A stretch of 64,000 nt of DNA from positions 1-64,000 of the forward strand of contig CANJUF010000004.1 in NCBI GenBank assembly GCA_947477745.1, read 5' to 3'. The notes under the pieces were generated by a model that saw only the letters and a list, made by a program, of their open reading frames with translations, did no database searches and was not told the DNA's origin. This DNA comes from Sphingomonadaceae bacterium (GTDB lineage: Bacteria; Pseudomonadota; Alphaproteobacteria; Sphingomonadales; Sphingomonadaceae). The first letter of the stretch is position 1. Every line of letters begins with the position of its first letter. Shown one piece after another: positions 10,527 to 19,622 of this stretch. The position numbers were made by a program, and so were the translations under genes.

Positions 10527-11194
10527 TACCATTCCCCCCGGTAATCGTGGTTCTCGCTGACCATTTCCTTGAGCGTGGTGGGGCCGCCCAGCGGCTCGCT
10601 GGTGTGGCGTCCCGGCTCCTGAGTGCCGGTCTTGGGCGTTTCGCCCTTGGCCAGCGCATCGAGCACTGCATCGAGCCTTTCGGCAGTCAGGTCCTCGTAA
10701 TTGTCATCGTTGATCTGGACCATCGGCGCGGTGGCGCAATTGCCCATGCATTCGACTTCGGTGAGCGTCCACATGCCGTCATCGGTGGTGTGCCCCTTGG
10801 CCATGCCGCGCGCCTTGCAGGCGGCCAGCAGATCGTCCGAACCGCGCAGCATGCAGGGCGTCGTCCCGCATACCTGCACGTGATATTTTCCAACCGGAAC
10901 AAGGTTGTACATGAAATAGAAGCTGGCGACCTCGACCACCCGGATAACCGGCATGTCGAGGTAGCTGGCGACATATTCCATCACCGGCACCGGCAGCCAG
11001 CCTTGCGTTCCGGTTTCCTCGCCGACTTGCCGCTGGGCATAATCGAGCAGGGCCATCACCGCGCTGCGCTGGCGACCTTCGGGATAGCGGGCAATCGCCT
11101 GCCTGGCCTTGGCGTCCCATGCCGCGTTGAAAGCGAAGCTGCCCCAGCGTGCGCGCAGTTCTGGCGTATCGGGAGCGAGATGACGGTCAGCCAT
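10526..11194 (-). CDS. nuoE: NADH-quinone oxidoreductase subunit E
   Basis: Thioredoxin-fold 2Fe-2S subunit (cluster N1a) that pairs with NuoF; 222 residues. Ligands are the two cysteines of VCGTTPCMLRG and the two of ECMGNCATAP. An N-terminal helical bundle precedes the fold. The C-terminal ~35 residues (QEPGRHTSEPLGGPTTLKEM and after) form an extension common in alphaproteobacteria. I start at ATG 11194 (MADRHLAPDT), which overlaps the upstream stop as TAATG; longer readings run into the preceding gene. Confidence 0.95.
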   Translation of the reverse strand: MADRHLAPDTPELRARWGSFAFNAAWDAKARQAIARYPEGRQRSAVMALLDYAQRQVGEETGTQGWLPVPVMEYVASYLDMPVIRVVEVASFYFMYNLVPVGKYHVQVCGTTPCMLRGSDDLLAACKARGMAKGHTTDDGMWTLTEVECMGNCATAPMVQINDDNYEDLTAERLDAVLDALAKGETPKTGTQEPGRHTSEPLGGPTTLKEMVSENHDYRGEW

Positions 11195-11544
11195 TAGCGG
11201 ATGAACTCCACGCGAGAGCACTTCCCGCCCTCGAACGAATAGACGGCGATCACATCGAAGGGTTCGACCAGTTCGGAACCGTCGCTGGCCGGACCGCGCG
11301 TGACGTGTTCGCGGAACAGCACATAGTCGCCGATCGCCTGTTTCTCGACGATTTCCGCCTTGTTCTGTGGCCACTTGGCGAAGGCGGCGGCGAGCCCGGT
11401 TCGGGTGCCTTCGCGTCCTTCGCGCAGAACCGCGCCGCGATAGTTCGCTTCGCAGGCGTCATCAGTCATCAGCGCGCAATAGGCGTCGACGTCCTGCGCG
11501 TTGTAGTGCGCGATCATCTGTTCGGCCAAGGCGAGGTTGCTCAT
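11194..11544 (-). CDS. SnoaL-like / NTF2-fold protein inside nuo operon
   Basis: Protein of 116 residues with the NTF2-like (SnoaL) pattern: an N-terminal helix with HYNAQDVDAYCALMTDDA, a central strand region, then DYVLFREHVTRGP and DVIAVYSFEGGKCSRVEFIR. Such proteins are small alpha+beta cones, many without a known substrate (polyketide cyclases, ketosteroid isomerases). No catalytic function can be assigned. The stop overlaps the nuoE start by one base. It is not a recognised complex I subunit; its location suggests shared expression only. Confidence 0.75.
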   Translation of the reverse strand: MSNLALAEQMIAHYNAQDVDAYCALMTDDACEANYRGAVLREGREGTRTGLAAAFAKWPQNKAEIVEKQAIGDYVLFREHVTRGPASDGSELVEPFDVIAVYSFEGGKCSRVEFIR

Positions 11545-11555
11545 AGCGCAACACC

Positions 11556-11609
11556 GTCATGCTGGACTTGGTTCAGCATCCATGGACCCTGAAACAAGTT
11601 CAGGGTGAC
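11556..11609. repeat. REP-like palindromic repeat
   Basis: Imperfect inverted repeat. Left arm GTCATGCTGGACTTGGTTCA begins at 11556; the right arm at 11588-11609 reads CCTGAAACAAGTTCAGGGTG plus AC, whose complement matches most of the left arm. The arms flank a short TCCATGGA palindrome. It resembles the dispersed intergenic palindromes of sphingomonads. Only one copy was seen here. It lies between the SnoaL-like gene and the 64-residue gene. Confidence 0.7.
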
Positions 11610-11631
11610 GAAGGTGGCGATGGCGAAGTGA

Positions 11632-11826
11632 TTAGGCATTGCGCTTGGCTTCCCTCGACTTGCCGATTTCGAAAATCCCCCAGGACGCGAGAAATCCACC
11701 CAAAAGAACAGTCTTGGGCAGGCTCAAGTCAACAATGCTCCAGACCTCAAGCGCGAAGGTCGATATACAAATGAAGAGCAACATCAGACCAATTCGACTG
11801 AGTTTAGGTATTTTGAAACCACTCAC
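11632..11826 (-). CDS. small membrane protein (64 aa) downstream of nuoD
   Basis: Unrecognised 64-residue protein with two hydrophobic segments (about residues 11-29, [18 protein letters not shown]; and 37-51, [18 protein letters not shown]) and a basic C-terminus [10 protein letters not shown]. The GTG start overlaps the nuoD stop as GTGA, so it is coupled to nuoD. AT-content is higher than in the nuo genes, suggesting a late insertion into the operon. Confidence 0.65.
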   Translation of the reverse strand: MSGFKIPKLSRIGLMLLFICISTFALEVWSIVDLSLPKTVLLGGFLASWGIFEIGKSREAKRNA

Positions 11827-13034
11827 CTATCACACTCCCCGAACACCACGTCGATCGCGCCCAGAATGGCGGTCGCGTCGGGCAGCATGTGGCCCTTGCA
11901 CATCATGTCCATGGCTTGCAGGTGCGAAAAGGCGGTGGGCCTGATCTTGCAGCGGTACGGCTTGTTGCTGCCGTCGCTGACCAGATAGACGCCAAACTCG
12001 CCCTTGGGGCTTTCGGTGGCGACGTAAACTTCGCCGGCGGGAACGTGGAAGCCTTCGGTATAAAGCTTGAAGTGATGGATCAGCGCTTCCATCGATTGCT
12101 TCATCTCGCCGCGCCCCGGCGGGACCACCTTGCGGTCAGTGCTCGACACCGGCCCTTCGGGCATTTCGGCAAGGCACTGCTTCATGATCTTCGCGGACTG
12201 GCGCACTTCCTCGACGCGGACCATGAAGCGGTCGTAGCAATCGGAACGGGTGCCGACCGGAATTTCGAAATCCATCCGGTCATAGACGTCGTAAGGCTGG
12301 CTCTTGCGCAGGTCCCACGGAATGCCAGCGCCGCGGATCATAGGGCCGGAAAAGCCCCACGCGACCGCGTCTTCCTTGCTGACGTGAGCGATATCGACGT
12401 TGCGCTGCTTGAAGATGCGGTTGTCGACGACCAAGCTCATCGCGTCTTCGAACAGGCGCGGCAGCCGCGTATCGAGCCAGTCGCCAATATCGGCGAGCAG
12501 CTTCAAGGGCACGTCCTGATGCACGCCGCCGGGCCGGAACCACGCCATGTGCATGCGCGCACCCGAAGCACGCTCGAAGAAATTGAGGCAATCCTCGCGA
12601 ATTTCGAACAGCCACAGGTTCGGCGTCATCGCGCCCACGTCCATGACATGGCTGCCGAGGTTGAGCATGTGATTGCAGATGCGGGTCAGCTCGGCGAACA
12701 GCACGCGCAGGTATTGTGCGCGCAGCGGCACTTCGAGATTGAGCAGCTTCTCGATCGCCAGCACGTAGCTGTATTCCATGCCCAGCGGCGAGCAGTAATC
12801 CAGCCGGTCGAAATAAGGCAGCGCCTGCAGGTAGGTCTTGTGCTCGATCAGCTTTTCGGTGCCCCGGTGAAGCAGGCCGATGTGCGGATCGATCCGCTCG
12901 ATGATCTCGCCGTCAAGCTCCATCACCATGCGCAGCACACCGTGCGCGGCGGGGTGCTGCGGGCCGAAGTTAATCGTGTAGTTCGAAATGACCTCGTCGC
13001 CGGTGGTGGGCGACTGTTCGAGCTGCATGCTCAT
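11823..13034 (-). CDS. nuoD: NADH-quinone oxidoreductase subunit D
   Basis: 49-kDa subunit of complex I, 403 residues, related to the large subunit of NiFe hydrogenases and lining the quinone-binding pocket. Typical stretches: [20 protein letters not shown] near the N-terminus (with the quinone-site His), [35 protein letters not shown], and the C-terminal DVVFGECDR. Its ATG overlaps the nuoC stop by four bases, so it is coupled. Confidence 0.97.
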   Translation of the reverse strand: MSMQLEQSPTTGDEVISNYTINFGPQHPAAHGVLRMVMELDGEIIERIDPHIGLLHRGTEKLIEHKTYLQALPYFDRLDYCSPLGMEYSYVLAIEKLLNLEVPLRAQYLRVLFAELTRICNHMLNLGSHVMDVGAMTPNLWLFEIREDCLNFFERASGARMHMAWFRPGGVHQDVPLKLLADIGDWLDTRLPRLFEDAMSLVVDNRIFKQRNVDIAHVSKEDAVAWGFSGPMIRGAGIPWDLRKSQPYDVYDRMDFEIPVGTRSDCYDRFMVRVEEVRQSAKIMKQCLAEMPEGPVSSTDRKVVPPGRGEMKQSMEALIHHFKLYTEGFHVPAGEVYVATESPKGEFGVYLVSDGSNKPYRCKIRPTAFSHLQAMDMMCKGHMLPDATAILGAIDVVFGECDR

Positions 13035-13795
13035 GCGCTGTCGCCCTTCTTTTCGACCATGGCAGGCGGATTGGCGGCGGTGCCCTTCGCCGCCTCGTCA
13101 TTCGCCTTTGCGCCGCCGCCAGTCTGCTTGGTACTGTCGGTAGTCTTGCGCTCGGCAACGGGAGGCGTGGCGGGGTTCTGCGCCGCTTTCTCGTCGCCCG
13201 GAAGCACGTAGTCCGCGCCTTCCCACGGGCTCATGAAATCGAAGCTGCGGAAATCCTGCGCGAGCTTGACCGGCTCGTAGACCACGCGCTTTTCCTCTTC
13301 GGAATAGCGCAGCTCCTGATAGCCGGTGAGCGGAAAGTCCTTGCGAAAGGGATGGCCCTCGAAGCCGTAGTCGGTGAGAATGCGGCGCAGATCCGGGTTT
13401 CCGGCGAAGATGACGCCGTACATGTCGAACACCTCGCGCTCGAGCCAGCCCGCGACCGGCCACAGCGTCGTCACGGTCGGCACCGGGGTGTTCTCGGCCG
13501 CATTGACCTTGACCATGATGCGGTGGTTCCGGGTGAGCGACAGCAGCATGTAGACCACTTCGAAACGCTCGGCCCGCTCGGGATAATCGACGCCCGCGAT
13601 CTCGACCAGTTGCTGGTAGGCGTGTTCGTCGCGCAGCAGGCGCAGCGCATCCTCGATGCTATCGCGCGCGACGGTGAGCACGATCTCGCCGTGCTCTTCC
13701 TTGGCGCTGACCAGCGATTTGCCAAGCGCCGAGCCCAGCACATCTGCGACGCCCTGGTTCGAGGCGATCTTCGGCGCGGAATGGACGACAGCCAT
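13031..13795 (-). CDS. nuoC: NADH-quinone oxidoreductase subunit C
   Basis: 30-kDa-type subunit of the connecting module of complex I, 254 residues from ATG 13795. The core contains [20 protein letters not shown] and [20 protein letters not shown], diagnostic of NuoC. The last ~55 residues, rich in Ala, Lys, Thr and Gly (about from [20 protein letters not shown]), are a low-complexity tail beyond the usual family end. An in-frame GTG at 13807 overlapping the nuoB stop (GTGA) is an alternative start; ATG 13795 has GGTGAG upstream. Confidence 0.95.
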   Translation of the reverse strand: MAVVHSAPKIASNQGVADVLGSALGKSLVSAKEEHGEIVLTVARDSIEDALRLLRDEHAYQQLVEIAGVDYPERAERFEVVYMLLSLTRNHRIMVKVNAAENTPVPTVTTLWPVAGWLEREVFDMYGVIFAGNPDLRRILTDYGFEGHPFRKDFPLTGYQELRYSEEEKRVVYEPVKLAQDFRSFDFMSPWEGADYVLPGDEKAAQNPATPPVAERKTTDSTKQTGGGAKANDEAAKGTAANPPAMVEKKGDSA

Positions 13796-13803
13796 GTCTG
13801 CGC

Positions 13804-14343
13804 TCACCTGACCACGGTGCCGACACGGCGGATCTTGCGCTGCAATTGCATCACGCCATAGAGCAGCGCCTCTGCCGTGGGCGGGCAGCCGGGCACGTAG
13901 ATATCCACCGGCACGATGCGATCGCAGCCGCGCACCACCGAGTACGAGTAGTGATAGTAGCCGCCGCCATTGGCGCAGCTACCCATCGAGATGACGTATT
14001 TCGGGTCCGACATCTGGTCGTAGACCTTGCGCAGCGCCGGAGCCATCTTGTTGCACAGCGTTCCCGCCACGATCATCACGTCGCTCTGGCGCGGGCTGGC
14101 GCGCGGCGCGACACCGAAACGCTCCATATCATAGCGCGGCATGTTGACGTGGATCATCTCGACCGCGCAGCAGGCGAGTCCGAAGGTCATCCACCACAGC
14201 GAGCCGGTGCGCGCCCAGTGGAACAGGTCCTCGGTCGACGTAACGAGAAATCCCTTGTCGGACACCTCGGCGTTCAGGTCGTTGAAAAACGCGGAGTCAG
14301 GCGGGGTGATGTCTCCCGCGGCAGGTTTGACGAGCTCGTTCAT
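13804..14343 (-). CDS. nuoB: NADH-quinone oxidoreductase subunit B
   Basis: PSST-type subunit holding the terminal 4Fe-4S cluster N2, which passes electrons to quinone; 179 residues. The four ligands are visible as Cys58 and Cys59 (GLACCAVEM), Cys123 (MGSCANGGG) and Cys153 ([10 protein letters not shown]). ATG at 14343 overlaps the nuoA stop by four bases. Length and motifs are normal for the family. Confidence 0.98.
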   Translation of the reverse strand: MNELVKPAAGDITPPDSAFFNDLNAEVSDKGFLVTSTEDLFHWARTGSLWWMTFGLACCAVEMIHVNMPRYDMERFGVAPRASPRQSDVMIVAGTLCNKMAPALRKVYDQMSDPKYVISMGSCANGGGYYHYSYSVVRGCDRIVPVDIYVPGCPPTAEALLYGVMQLQRKIRRVGTVVR

Positions 14344-14714
14344 TCCCAGTCCAGAGCTCCCTTCTTCCAGGCGTAAGCAAGCCCGATCGCCAGCTCACCC
14401 AGGAATACCATCATCGTGATCCAGCCGGGCCAGCCGGTCTCTTCAAGGCTGACCGCCCAGGGAAACAGGAACGCGGCTTCAAGATCGAACACGATGAAAA
14501 GGATCGCCACCAGATAGAAGCGCACGTCGAACTGGCTGCGCGGATCCTCGAAAGCGGGAAAGCCGCATTCGTATTCGCTCAGCTTCTCGGCGTTGGGGTT
14601 GTGCGCACCGGTGAGATAGGAAACGCCCATCGGCAGGAACACGAACAGCGCCGACAGCGCCAAGGCCACGCCGAGGAAGATCAGGATCGGCAGATATTGC
14701 GAAAGATCGACCAC
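14340..14714 (-). CDS. nuoA: NADH-quinone oxidoreductase subunit A
   Basis: Three-helix membrane subunit of complex I, 124 residues, the first gene of the operon. The conserved loop [20 protein letters not shown], with the Cys that marks the active/deactive switch in mitochondrial ND3, is present, as is [13 protein letters not shown] with membrane glutamate. The start is GTG at 14714 with GGTGAG about eight bases upstream. The nuo promoter must lie in the 183-base divergent gap to the thiolase gene. Confidence 0.96.
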   Translation of the reverse strand: MVDLSQYLPILIFLGVALALSALFVFLPMGVSYLTGAHNPNAEKLSEYECGFPAFEDPRSQFDVRFYLVAILFIVFDLEAAFLFPWAVSLEETGWPGWITMMVFLGELAIGLAYAWKKGALDWE

Positions 14715-14823
14715 GGACCAGACTCACCGATAGGGTTATGCTGACGCGGCCCTAGTCCGCACTTCGCCGTGGCGCAAGTGGGGCTAAAGCGAATCCCCCC
14801 ATGCAAGCGAAAGCGACTCGTGC

Positions 14824-14852
14824 TTGCCCCTATTGCATTGCAACATTATGCC
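14824..14852 (+). promoter_or_regulatory. candidate sigma-70-like promoter of thiolase gene
   Basis: TTGCCC at 14824-14829 and TATGCC at 14847-14852, spaced by 17 bases, about 45 bases ahead of the thiolase ATG within the nuoA/thiolase divergent gap. The match to consensus is only partial, so this is a suggestion. Confidence 0.25.
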
Positions 14853-14897
14853 GGATTCGGGAGAGGACAGACCGCTTCCTGCAAGGAATTTTTGAAT

Positions 14898-16094
14898 ATG
14901 ACGACTTTCTCGGCGAGCGATCCGATCGTGGTGGCTTCCTATGCACGGACCCCGATAGGCGACTTCAACGGCGCGCTTTCGGGCGCGAGCGCGACCGAAC
15001 TGGGCGCAACTGCGGTGCGTGCGGCGGTGGAACGCGCAGGGATTGACGGCGCGGCGGTCGACCGGGTCTACATGGGCTGCGTACTTTCCGCTGGCCTCGG
15101 GCAGAATCCCGCCCGCCAGGCTGCGCTCGGTGCGGGATTGCCGCTGGGTGCGCAATCGACCACGGTCAACAAGGTCTGCGGATCTGGCATGCAGACAGCG
15201 ATCATGGGTGCCGAGGCGTTGGCAAGCGGAGCGGTGGATTTCGTCGTTGCCGGCGGCATGGAATCGATGACCAACGCCCCTTACCTGCTCAAAAAGCATC
15301 GCGCCGGCGCGCGCGGCGGCCACGATACGGCCTACGATCACGTGTTCCTCGACGGTCTCGAAGACGCTTACGACACCGGCACGGCCATGGGCGTCTTCGC
15401 GCAGGCAAGCGCCGATGAATACCAGCTCACCCGCGAGGCGATGGACGAATTCTCGCTCGAGTCTCTGCGCCGCGCGCAGCAGGCAATCGCTTCGGGCGCG
15501 TTCTCCGAAGAGATTGCGCCGGTGACGATCAAGGGCCGCAAAGGCGATGTCAGCATCGAAACCGACGAAGCGCCCGGCCGCGCCATGCCCGACAAGATTC
15601 CCGGCCTCAAACCAGCTTTCACCAAGGACGGCACGATCACCGCCGCTTCGTCGAGCAAGATTTCGGACGGGGCCGCCGCATTGGTGCTCACCCGCGAGAG
15701 CGTCGCCAAGGCGCATGGCCTTGCGTCGGTGGCGCGGATCATGGGCCTCGGCGCCCATGCGCAGAAACCCGCGCTGTTCACCACGGCCCCCGGTCCCGCC
15801 ATTCAGAAGGCGATGGCTCAGGCTGGATGGCAGGCCGGCGATGTCGACCTGTTCGAGATCAACGAGGCCTTCGCCTGCGTCACCATGTTCGCGATGCGCG
15901 ACCTCGGCCTCGATTCTGGCAAGGTCAATGTCCATGGCGGCGCGACTGCGCTGGGCCATCCGATCGGCTGTTCGGGCGCGCGTATCCTGGTTACATTGAT
16001 CGGCGCGCTCAAGGCGCAGGGAAAATCGCGCGGCGTTGCAGCGCTTTGCATTGGCGGCGGCGAAGGCGTGGCGACGGCGCTGGAGCTGGTTTAG
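14898..16094 (+). CDS. acetyl-CoA C-acyltransferase (thiolase)
   Basis: Thiolase-family enzyme of 398 residues that condenses or cleaves acyl-CoA units (acetoacetyl-CoA/3-ketoacyl-CoA). Nucleophile Cys94 in NKVCGSGMQT, GGMESMTNAPY, the histidine motif GGATALGHPIGCSGAR and the C-terminal cysteine motif CIGGGEG are all present. I start at ATG 14898 (MTTFSASDPIVVASYARTPI), the normal thiolase N-terminus. It is divergent from nuoA and overlaps the convergent SH3 gene by four bases. Acetyl-CoA acetyltransferase is the most likely activity, but the chain length preferred cannot be read from sequence. Confidence 0.93.
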   Translation: MTTFSASDPIVVASYARTPIGDFNGALSGASATELGATAVRAAVERAGIDGAAVDRVYMGCVLSAGLGQNPARQAALGAGLPLGAQSTTVNKVCGSGMQTAIMGAEALASGAVDFVVAGGMESMTNAPYLLKKHRAGARGGHDTAYDHVFLDGLEDAYDTGTAMGVFAQASADEYQLTREAMDEFSLESLRRAQQAIASGAFSEEIAPVTIKGRKGDVSIETDEAPGRAMPDKIPGLKPAFTKDGTITAASSSKISDGAAALVLTRESVAKAHGLASVARIMGLGAHAQKPALFTTAPGPAIQKAMAQAGWQAGDVDLFEINEAFACVTMFAMRDLGLDSGKVNVHGGATALGHPIGCSGARILVTLIGALKAQGKSRGVAALCIGGGEGVATALELV

Positions 16095-16558
16095 GGTTCG
16101 CCCGCGCCCCACAGCCGATCTTCACGGACATAGCCCTTGCGGCCCCCCACGTCGAACTGGCACCAGCCTGCGTCGCAATCGTCGAGCTTGCCGGTCACGC
16201 CGGGCTCCAGCCGCCAGCGCAGCGGCGCGCCCGGCCGGCCCTCGGCGCGCATTTCGGCGGGGCCCATGCCGACGACCAGGGCAGTGCGTTCGCGCGAGAG
16301 GAACCGGGCCAGAATCCAGCCGCTGGTTCCATCGGGATCCTCGACCAGCCTCCAGCCTTCCTGGCGGCGCACCACCTTCATGGGCAGGCCGGCGCGGCGG
16401 TATACCCAATCGATCCGGTAACTCTCGGCCGGACCGACGCGCATATTGACCTCGGACACGCGGATCGAGGCCCAATAGGGCACCTCGTCATCCTGCGCAA
16501 AGGCAGGCGAGGCAAGGAATGCGACGGCAGGCAGCAGGAAGCGGAATCGGGACAGCAC
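16091..16558 (-). CDS. secreted SH3-like domain protein
   Basis: Protein of 155 residues with a signal peptide (residues 1-21, ending SPAFAQ) followed by a bacterial SH3-type repeat: VSEVNMRVGPAESYRIDWVY, then GWRLVEDPDGTSGWILARFL. A second, SH3-like half ends DDCDAGWCQFDVGGRKGYV. This matches the DUF1058/SH3_4 group of alphaproteobacterial periplasmic proteins, which probably bind cell-wall peptide or protein partners. Convergent with the thiolase gene; its 5' end lies 96 bases from the divergent dehydrogenase gene. Confidence 0.85.
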   Translation of the reverse strand: MLSRFRFLLPAVAFLASPAFAQDDEVPYWASIRVSEVNMRVGPAESYRIDWVYRRAGLPMKVVRRQEGWRLVEDPDGTSGWILARFLSRERTALVVGMGPAEMRAEGRPGAPLRWRLEPGVTGKLDDCDAGWCQFDVGGRKGYVREDRLWGAGEP

Positions 16559-16654
16559 GTGCTAAGCCATAGCGCGCAACCGGGCCATCGTCCAAGGCCT
16601 GATATCCCATTCGAATCCTTGACCGGCACCCCTGCCCCGACTAGCCGCAGAGCC

Positions 16655-17668
16655 ATGTCTGTCATCACCGGAGAAGACGCCGCGCCGCGCGTGATCGGCA
16701 AGCCCCGCGTCGTGGTAACCCGCCGCCTGCTGCCGGCAAACCATGCCCGCATGATCGAGCTGTTCGACGTCGTACTCAACGAGGAGGACACGCCGATGAG
16801 CCACGACGAGCTGGTCGCCGCAATGCAAGACTGCGACGTTCTTGTTCCTGCGGTGACCGACCATATCGACGCGCAGATGATCGCAGCGGCGGGCGAGCGC
16901 CTCGGTCTCATCGCCAATTTCGGCGCGGGCTTCGAGCATATCGACATGGCGGCGGCCAAGGCACGCGGCATCATGGTCACCAACACGCCCGGCGTTTTTA
17001 CCGAGGACACTGCCGATCTCACCATGGCGCTGATTATTCTTGCCACTCGCCGCTTCGGTGCGGCGGCGCGCGTGCTGCACGATGGCAAGTGGCGCGGCTG
17101 GGGTCCGTCCGAACTGCTGGGCCATTCGCTCGGCGGCAAGCTGCTCGGCATCGTCGGAATGGGGCGGATCGGTCAGGCGGTCGCCCGCCGCGCCGTCGCC
17201 TTCGGCCTGGGCGTGGTCTATCACAACCGCAGCGCCCTTCCGGCTGTGCTTGAGCGCCAGCTTGGCGCGCGTTACGAGCCTGATCTTGAGCGCCTGATTG
17301 CTTCGGCCGATGTCCTGACGCTGCATTGCCCGGCAACGCCCGAAACCGAAAACCTGCTCGACGAGCGGCGATTGGGGCTGATGAAGCCTGAAGCCTATGT
17401 GGTGAACACCGCGCGCGGATCGCTGATCGACGAGGACGCGCTGGTGCGCGCGCTGGCCGAGGGCAGGCTCGGCGGCGCTGGCCTCGATGTCTACCGCGAC
17501 GAGCCGCGCGTGCATCCCCGGCTGCTCAGCCTGCCCAACGTCATAACCCTGCCTCACCTCGGTTCCGCTACCTTCGAGGGACGCGAGGAAGCGGGCAACC
17601 GGATTATCGCCAATATCCGCGCCTGGGCCGACGGCCACCGTCCTCCCGATCAGGTACTGGTTTCATGA
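16655..17668 (+). CDS. 2-hydroxyacid dehydrogenase (glyoxylate reductase / D-glycerate dehydrogenase type)
   Basis: NAD(P)-dependent D-2-hydroxyacid dehydrogenase of 337 residues. The Rossmann motif GIVGMGRIGQAVARRA, the catalytic Arg of VVNTARGSLIDEDAL, Glu of LDVYRDEPRVHP and His of ITLPHLGSATFEGR are present, a full active site. The start at ATG 16655 (MSVITGEDAA) is just past the divergent SH3 gene; a much longer open frame upstream overlaps the thiolase gene and is not real. Glyoxylate/hydroxypyruvate reduction is typical of this branch; exact substrate is not certain. Confidence 0.9.
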   Translation: MSVITGEDAAPRVIGKPRVVVTRRLLPANHARMIELFDVVLNEEDTPMSHDELVAAMQDCDVLVPAVTDHIDAQMIAAAGERLGLIANFGAGFEHIDMAAAKARGIMVTNTPGVFTEDTADLTMALIILATRRFGAAARVLHDGKWRGWGPSELLGHSLGGKLLGIVGMGRIGQAVARRAVAFGLGVVYHNRSALPAVLERQLGARYEPDLERLIASADVLTLHCPATPETENLLDERRLGLMKPEAYVVNTARGSLIDEDALVRALAEGRLGGAGLDVYRDEPRVHPRLLSLPNVITLPHLGSATFEGREEAGNRIIANIRAWADGHRPPDQVLVS

Positions 17669-17756
17669 GCCAGAGCTTGAAATCTGCGCGCGCTGCGGCA
17701 TAAGCCGGTCGCATAATGAACGCGCCGCGATGCGGGCGGAATCTGGGGGGATACCG

Positions 17757-19067
17757 ATGAAGGGCTTGCGAGCTTTTGCCGTGACTGCTGCCGCGATTGC
17801 CTTGGCCAATCCTGCCGCGCTCTTGGCGCAGGAAGGCGCTGTCGATGTCGCCGACACGGGCGATACCTCGTGGATCCTGATTTCCTCGGCGCTCGTGCTG
17901 ATGATGACCATGCCGGGCCTGTCGCTGTTCTACGGCGGCCTGGTGCGCGCCAAGAACTTCCTTTCGGTAATGCTCCAGTGCGGCGCGATCGCGGCGATCT
18001 GTTCGGTGCTGTGGATCGTGGTGGGCTATACGCTTGCCTTCGGTGACGTGACGGGCGGGGTGCTCGGCGGCGGCAATGCGCTGATGCTCGCCGATATCGG
18101 CAACGTGCGCGAGGGGCTGACGATCCCCGAAAGCAGCTTCGCGCTGTTCCAGCTGACCTTCGCGGCGATCACTCCCGCGCTTATGGTCGGCGCCTGGGTT
18201 GACCGGGCGCGGTTCGGCTGGGTGCTTGGCTTCTGCGCGCTGTGGGGCCTGATGGTCTATGCGCCGGTAGCGCACTGGATCTGGGGCGGCGGCTGGCTTT
18301 CCTCGAAGCTGGGAACGATGGACTTCGCGGGCGGCATCGTCGTCCACACCACGGCGGGCGTCTCGGCGCTGGTCGCAGCCATGCTGCTGGGCAAGCGCGA
18401 CGGTTTCCCGCGCTCGATCATGCTGCCGCACAGCCCTTCGCTGACCATGGCGGGCGCGGCACTGCTGTGGGTCGGCTGGTTCGGCTTCAACGGCGGTTCG
18501 GCGCTTGCCGCGAATGACGATGCCGCCTCGGCGATCATCAACACGCATCTTGCGGCCTCGGTCGCAGCGCTGGTCTGGCTGCTGATCGAGAAGTTCAAGC
18601 TGGGCAAGCCGACCAGCGTCGGTTTTGCGACCGGTGCGGTTGCGGGCCTTGCCACCGTTACGCCGGCAGCGGGATACATCTCGCCGGGCGCGGCGATCGT
18701 GTTTGGCGTGGCGGCGGCCGTGATCTGCTACTTCGCGATCCAACTCATCAAGCAGGTGATGAAAATCGACGATTCGCTCGATGTGTTCGCGGTCCACGGC
18801 GTGGGCGGGATCACTGGTTCGCTGATGCTGGCAGTTGCAATCTCGCCGTCGCTGGGCGGCACCGGCTACGCCGCGGGGCAGACCATGGCGGGCCAGCTTG
18901 CGGCGCAGCTTGCCGGGGTTGGCGTGGTCGCGGCATGGTCGATCGTGGCCAGCGTGATCATCGCGCTGATGGTCTCGGTGGTCTTTCCGATGCGGGTCGA
19001 CGAGCAGACCGAGCGCGACGGGCTCGACATCGCCAGCCACGGCGAGCGGGCGTGGGAGATGGATTGA
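17757..19067 (+). CDS. amt: ammonium transporter (Amt family)
   Basis: Ammonia/ammonium channel of 436 residues with a cleavable signal peptide (residues 1-24, MKGLRAFAVTAAAIALANPA) and about 11 membrane helices. The pore twin histidines are His197 (VVHTTAGVSALVAAM) and His347 (DVFAVHGVGG); TMPGLSLFYGGLVRAKN is the family signature. The start is ATG 17757 with a G-rich site eight bases upstream. No PII gene (glnK) is adjacent, unlike the usual glnK-amtB pair. It ends two bases before the convergent MOSC gene. Confidence 0.95.
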   Translation: MKGLRAFAVTAAAIALANPAALLAQEGAVDVADTGDTSWILISSALVLMMTMPGLSLFYGGLVRAKNFLSVMLQCGAIAAICSVLWIVVGYTLAFGDVTGGVLGGGNALMLADIGNVREGLTIPESSFALFQLTFAAITPALMVGAWVDRARFGWVLGFCALWGLMVYAPVAHWIWGGGWLSSKLGTMDFAGGIVVHTTAGVSALVAAMLLGKRDGFPRSIMLPHSPSLTMAGAALLWVGWFGFNGGSALAANDDAASAIINTHLAASVAALVWLLIEKFKLGKPTSVGFATGAVAGLATVTPAAGYISPGAAIVFGVAAAVICYFAIQLIKQVMKIDDSLDVFAVHGVGGITGSLMLAVAISPSLGGTGYAAGQTMAGQLAAQLAGVGVVAAWSIVASVIIALMVSVVFPMRVDEQTERDGLDIASHGERAWEMD

Positions 19068-19069
19068 GG

Positions 19070-19612
19070 CTAAACCCGCTCGAGCGGCTCGTGCGGTAGG
19101 GCTGGCAGCATTACCTCGATGGCATCGCCGGTCGATATTCGGCCGCCCTGCGTCACGATTGCCATGACCCCTGCCCTGCGAACGATTGTGCCATCGTCGG
19201 CACGTAGCGCCACCTTTGCCAGCAGCCCCGGCCTGAACGCCTCGATCTGACCGCACGGATTGCGCAAGCCCGTCAGTTCGAGTTCGGCCTCGCTGCCGAT
19301 CCGCAGCCGCGTGCCTCGCGGCAGCGTCATCAGGTCCAGCCCGCGCGTCAACACGTTCTCGCCAAGATCGCCGGGAGCAATCGCAAAACCAGCCTCGCCC
19401 AGTTCGTCGATCAGCTCTGCCGCAATCAGGTGAACCTGCCGCAGGTTGGGCTGCGAAGGATCGGCCGCGACGCGCGAGCGGTGTTTGACGGTGGTGCCGC
19501 AATGGGCGTCGCCCGCCACGCCTTGTCCCGCAATGAGATCGAGCCAATTGGCGTCTTGTTTGGAAAAAGAATGTGTTTGCGACCTGCTCAACGATGCGAC
19601 GACACCTTTCAT
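19070..19612 (-). CDS. MOSC domain-containing protein
   Basis: Protein of 180 residues with the MOSC fold (C-terminal domain of molybdenum cofactor sulfurases). Visible features are QVHLIAAELIDEL, the loop FAIAPGDLGENVLTRGLDL and the single conserved cysteine in ELTGLRNPCGQIEAF, which in this family carries a persulfide or binds the pterin ligand. Stand-alone MOSC proteins (YiiM-like) act in molybdopterin-dependent N-hydroxylated-base reduction or sulfur transfer; which applies here is unknown. GAGGA lies six bases before ATG 19612. Follows the flavin oxidoreductase by ten bases, likely co-transcribed. Confidence 0.88.
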   Translation of the reverse strand: MKGVVASLSRSQTHSFSKQDANWLDLIAGQGVAGDAHCGTTVKHRSRVAADPSQPNLRQVHLIAAELIDELGEAGFAIAPGDLGENVLTRGLDLMTLPRGTRLRIGSEAELELTGLRNPCGQIEAFRPGLLAKVALRADDGTIVRRAGVMAIVTQGGRISTGDAIEVMLPALPHEPLERV

Positions 19613-19622
19613 CGCGGTATCC

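Noticed and set aside
15827..16654. Long plus-strand extension ahead of the 2-hydroxyacid dehydrogenase
   Set aside because: It overlaps the thiolase and SH3 genes and has no homologous character; the family N-terminus begins at 16655.
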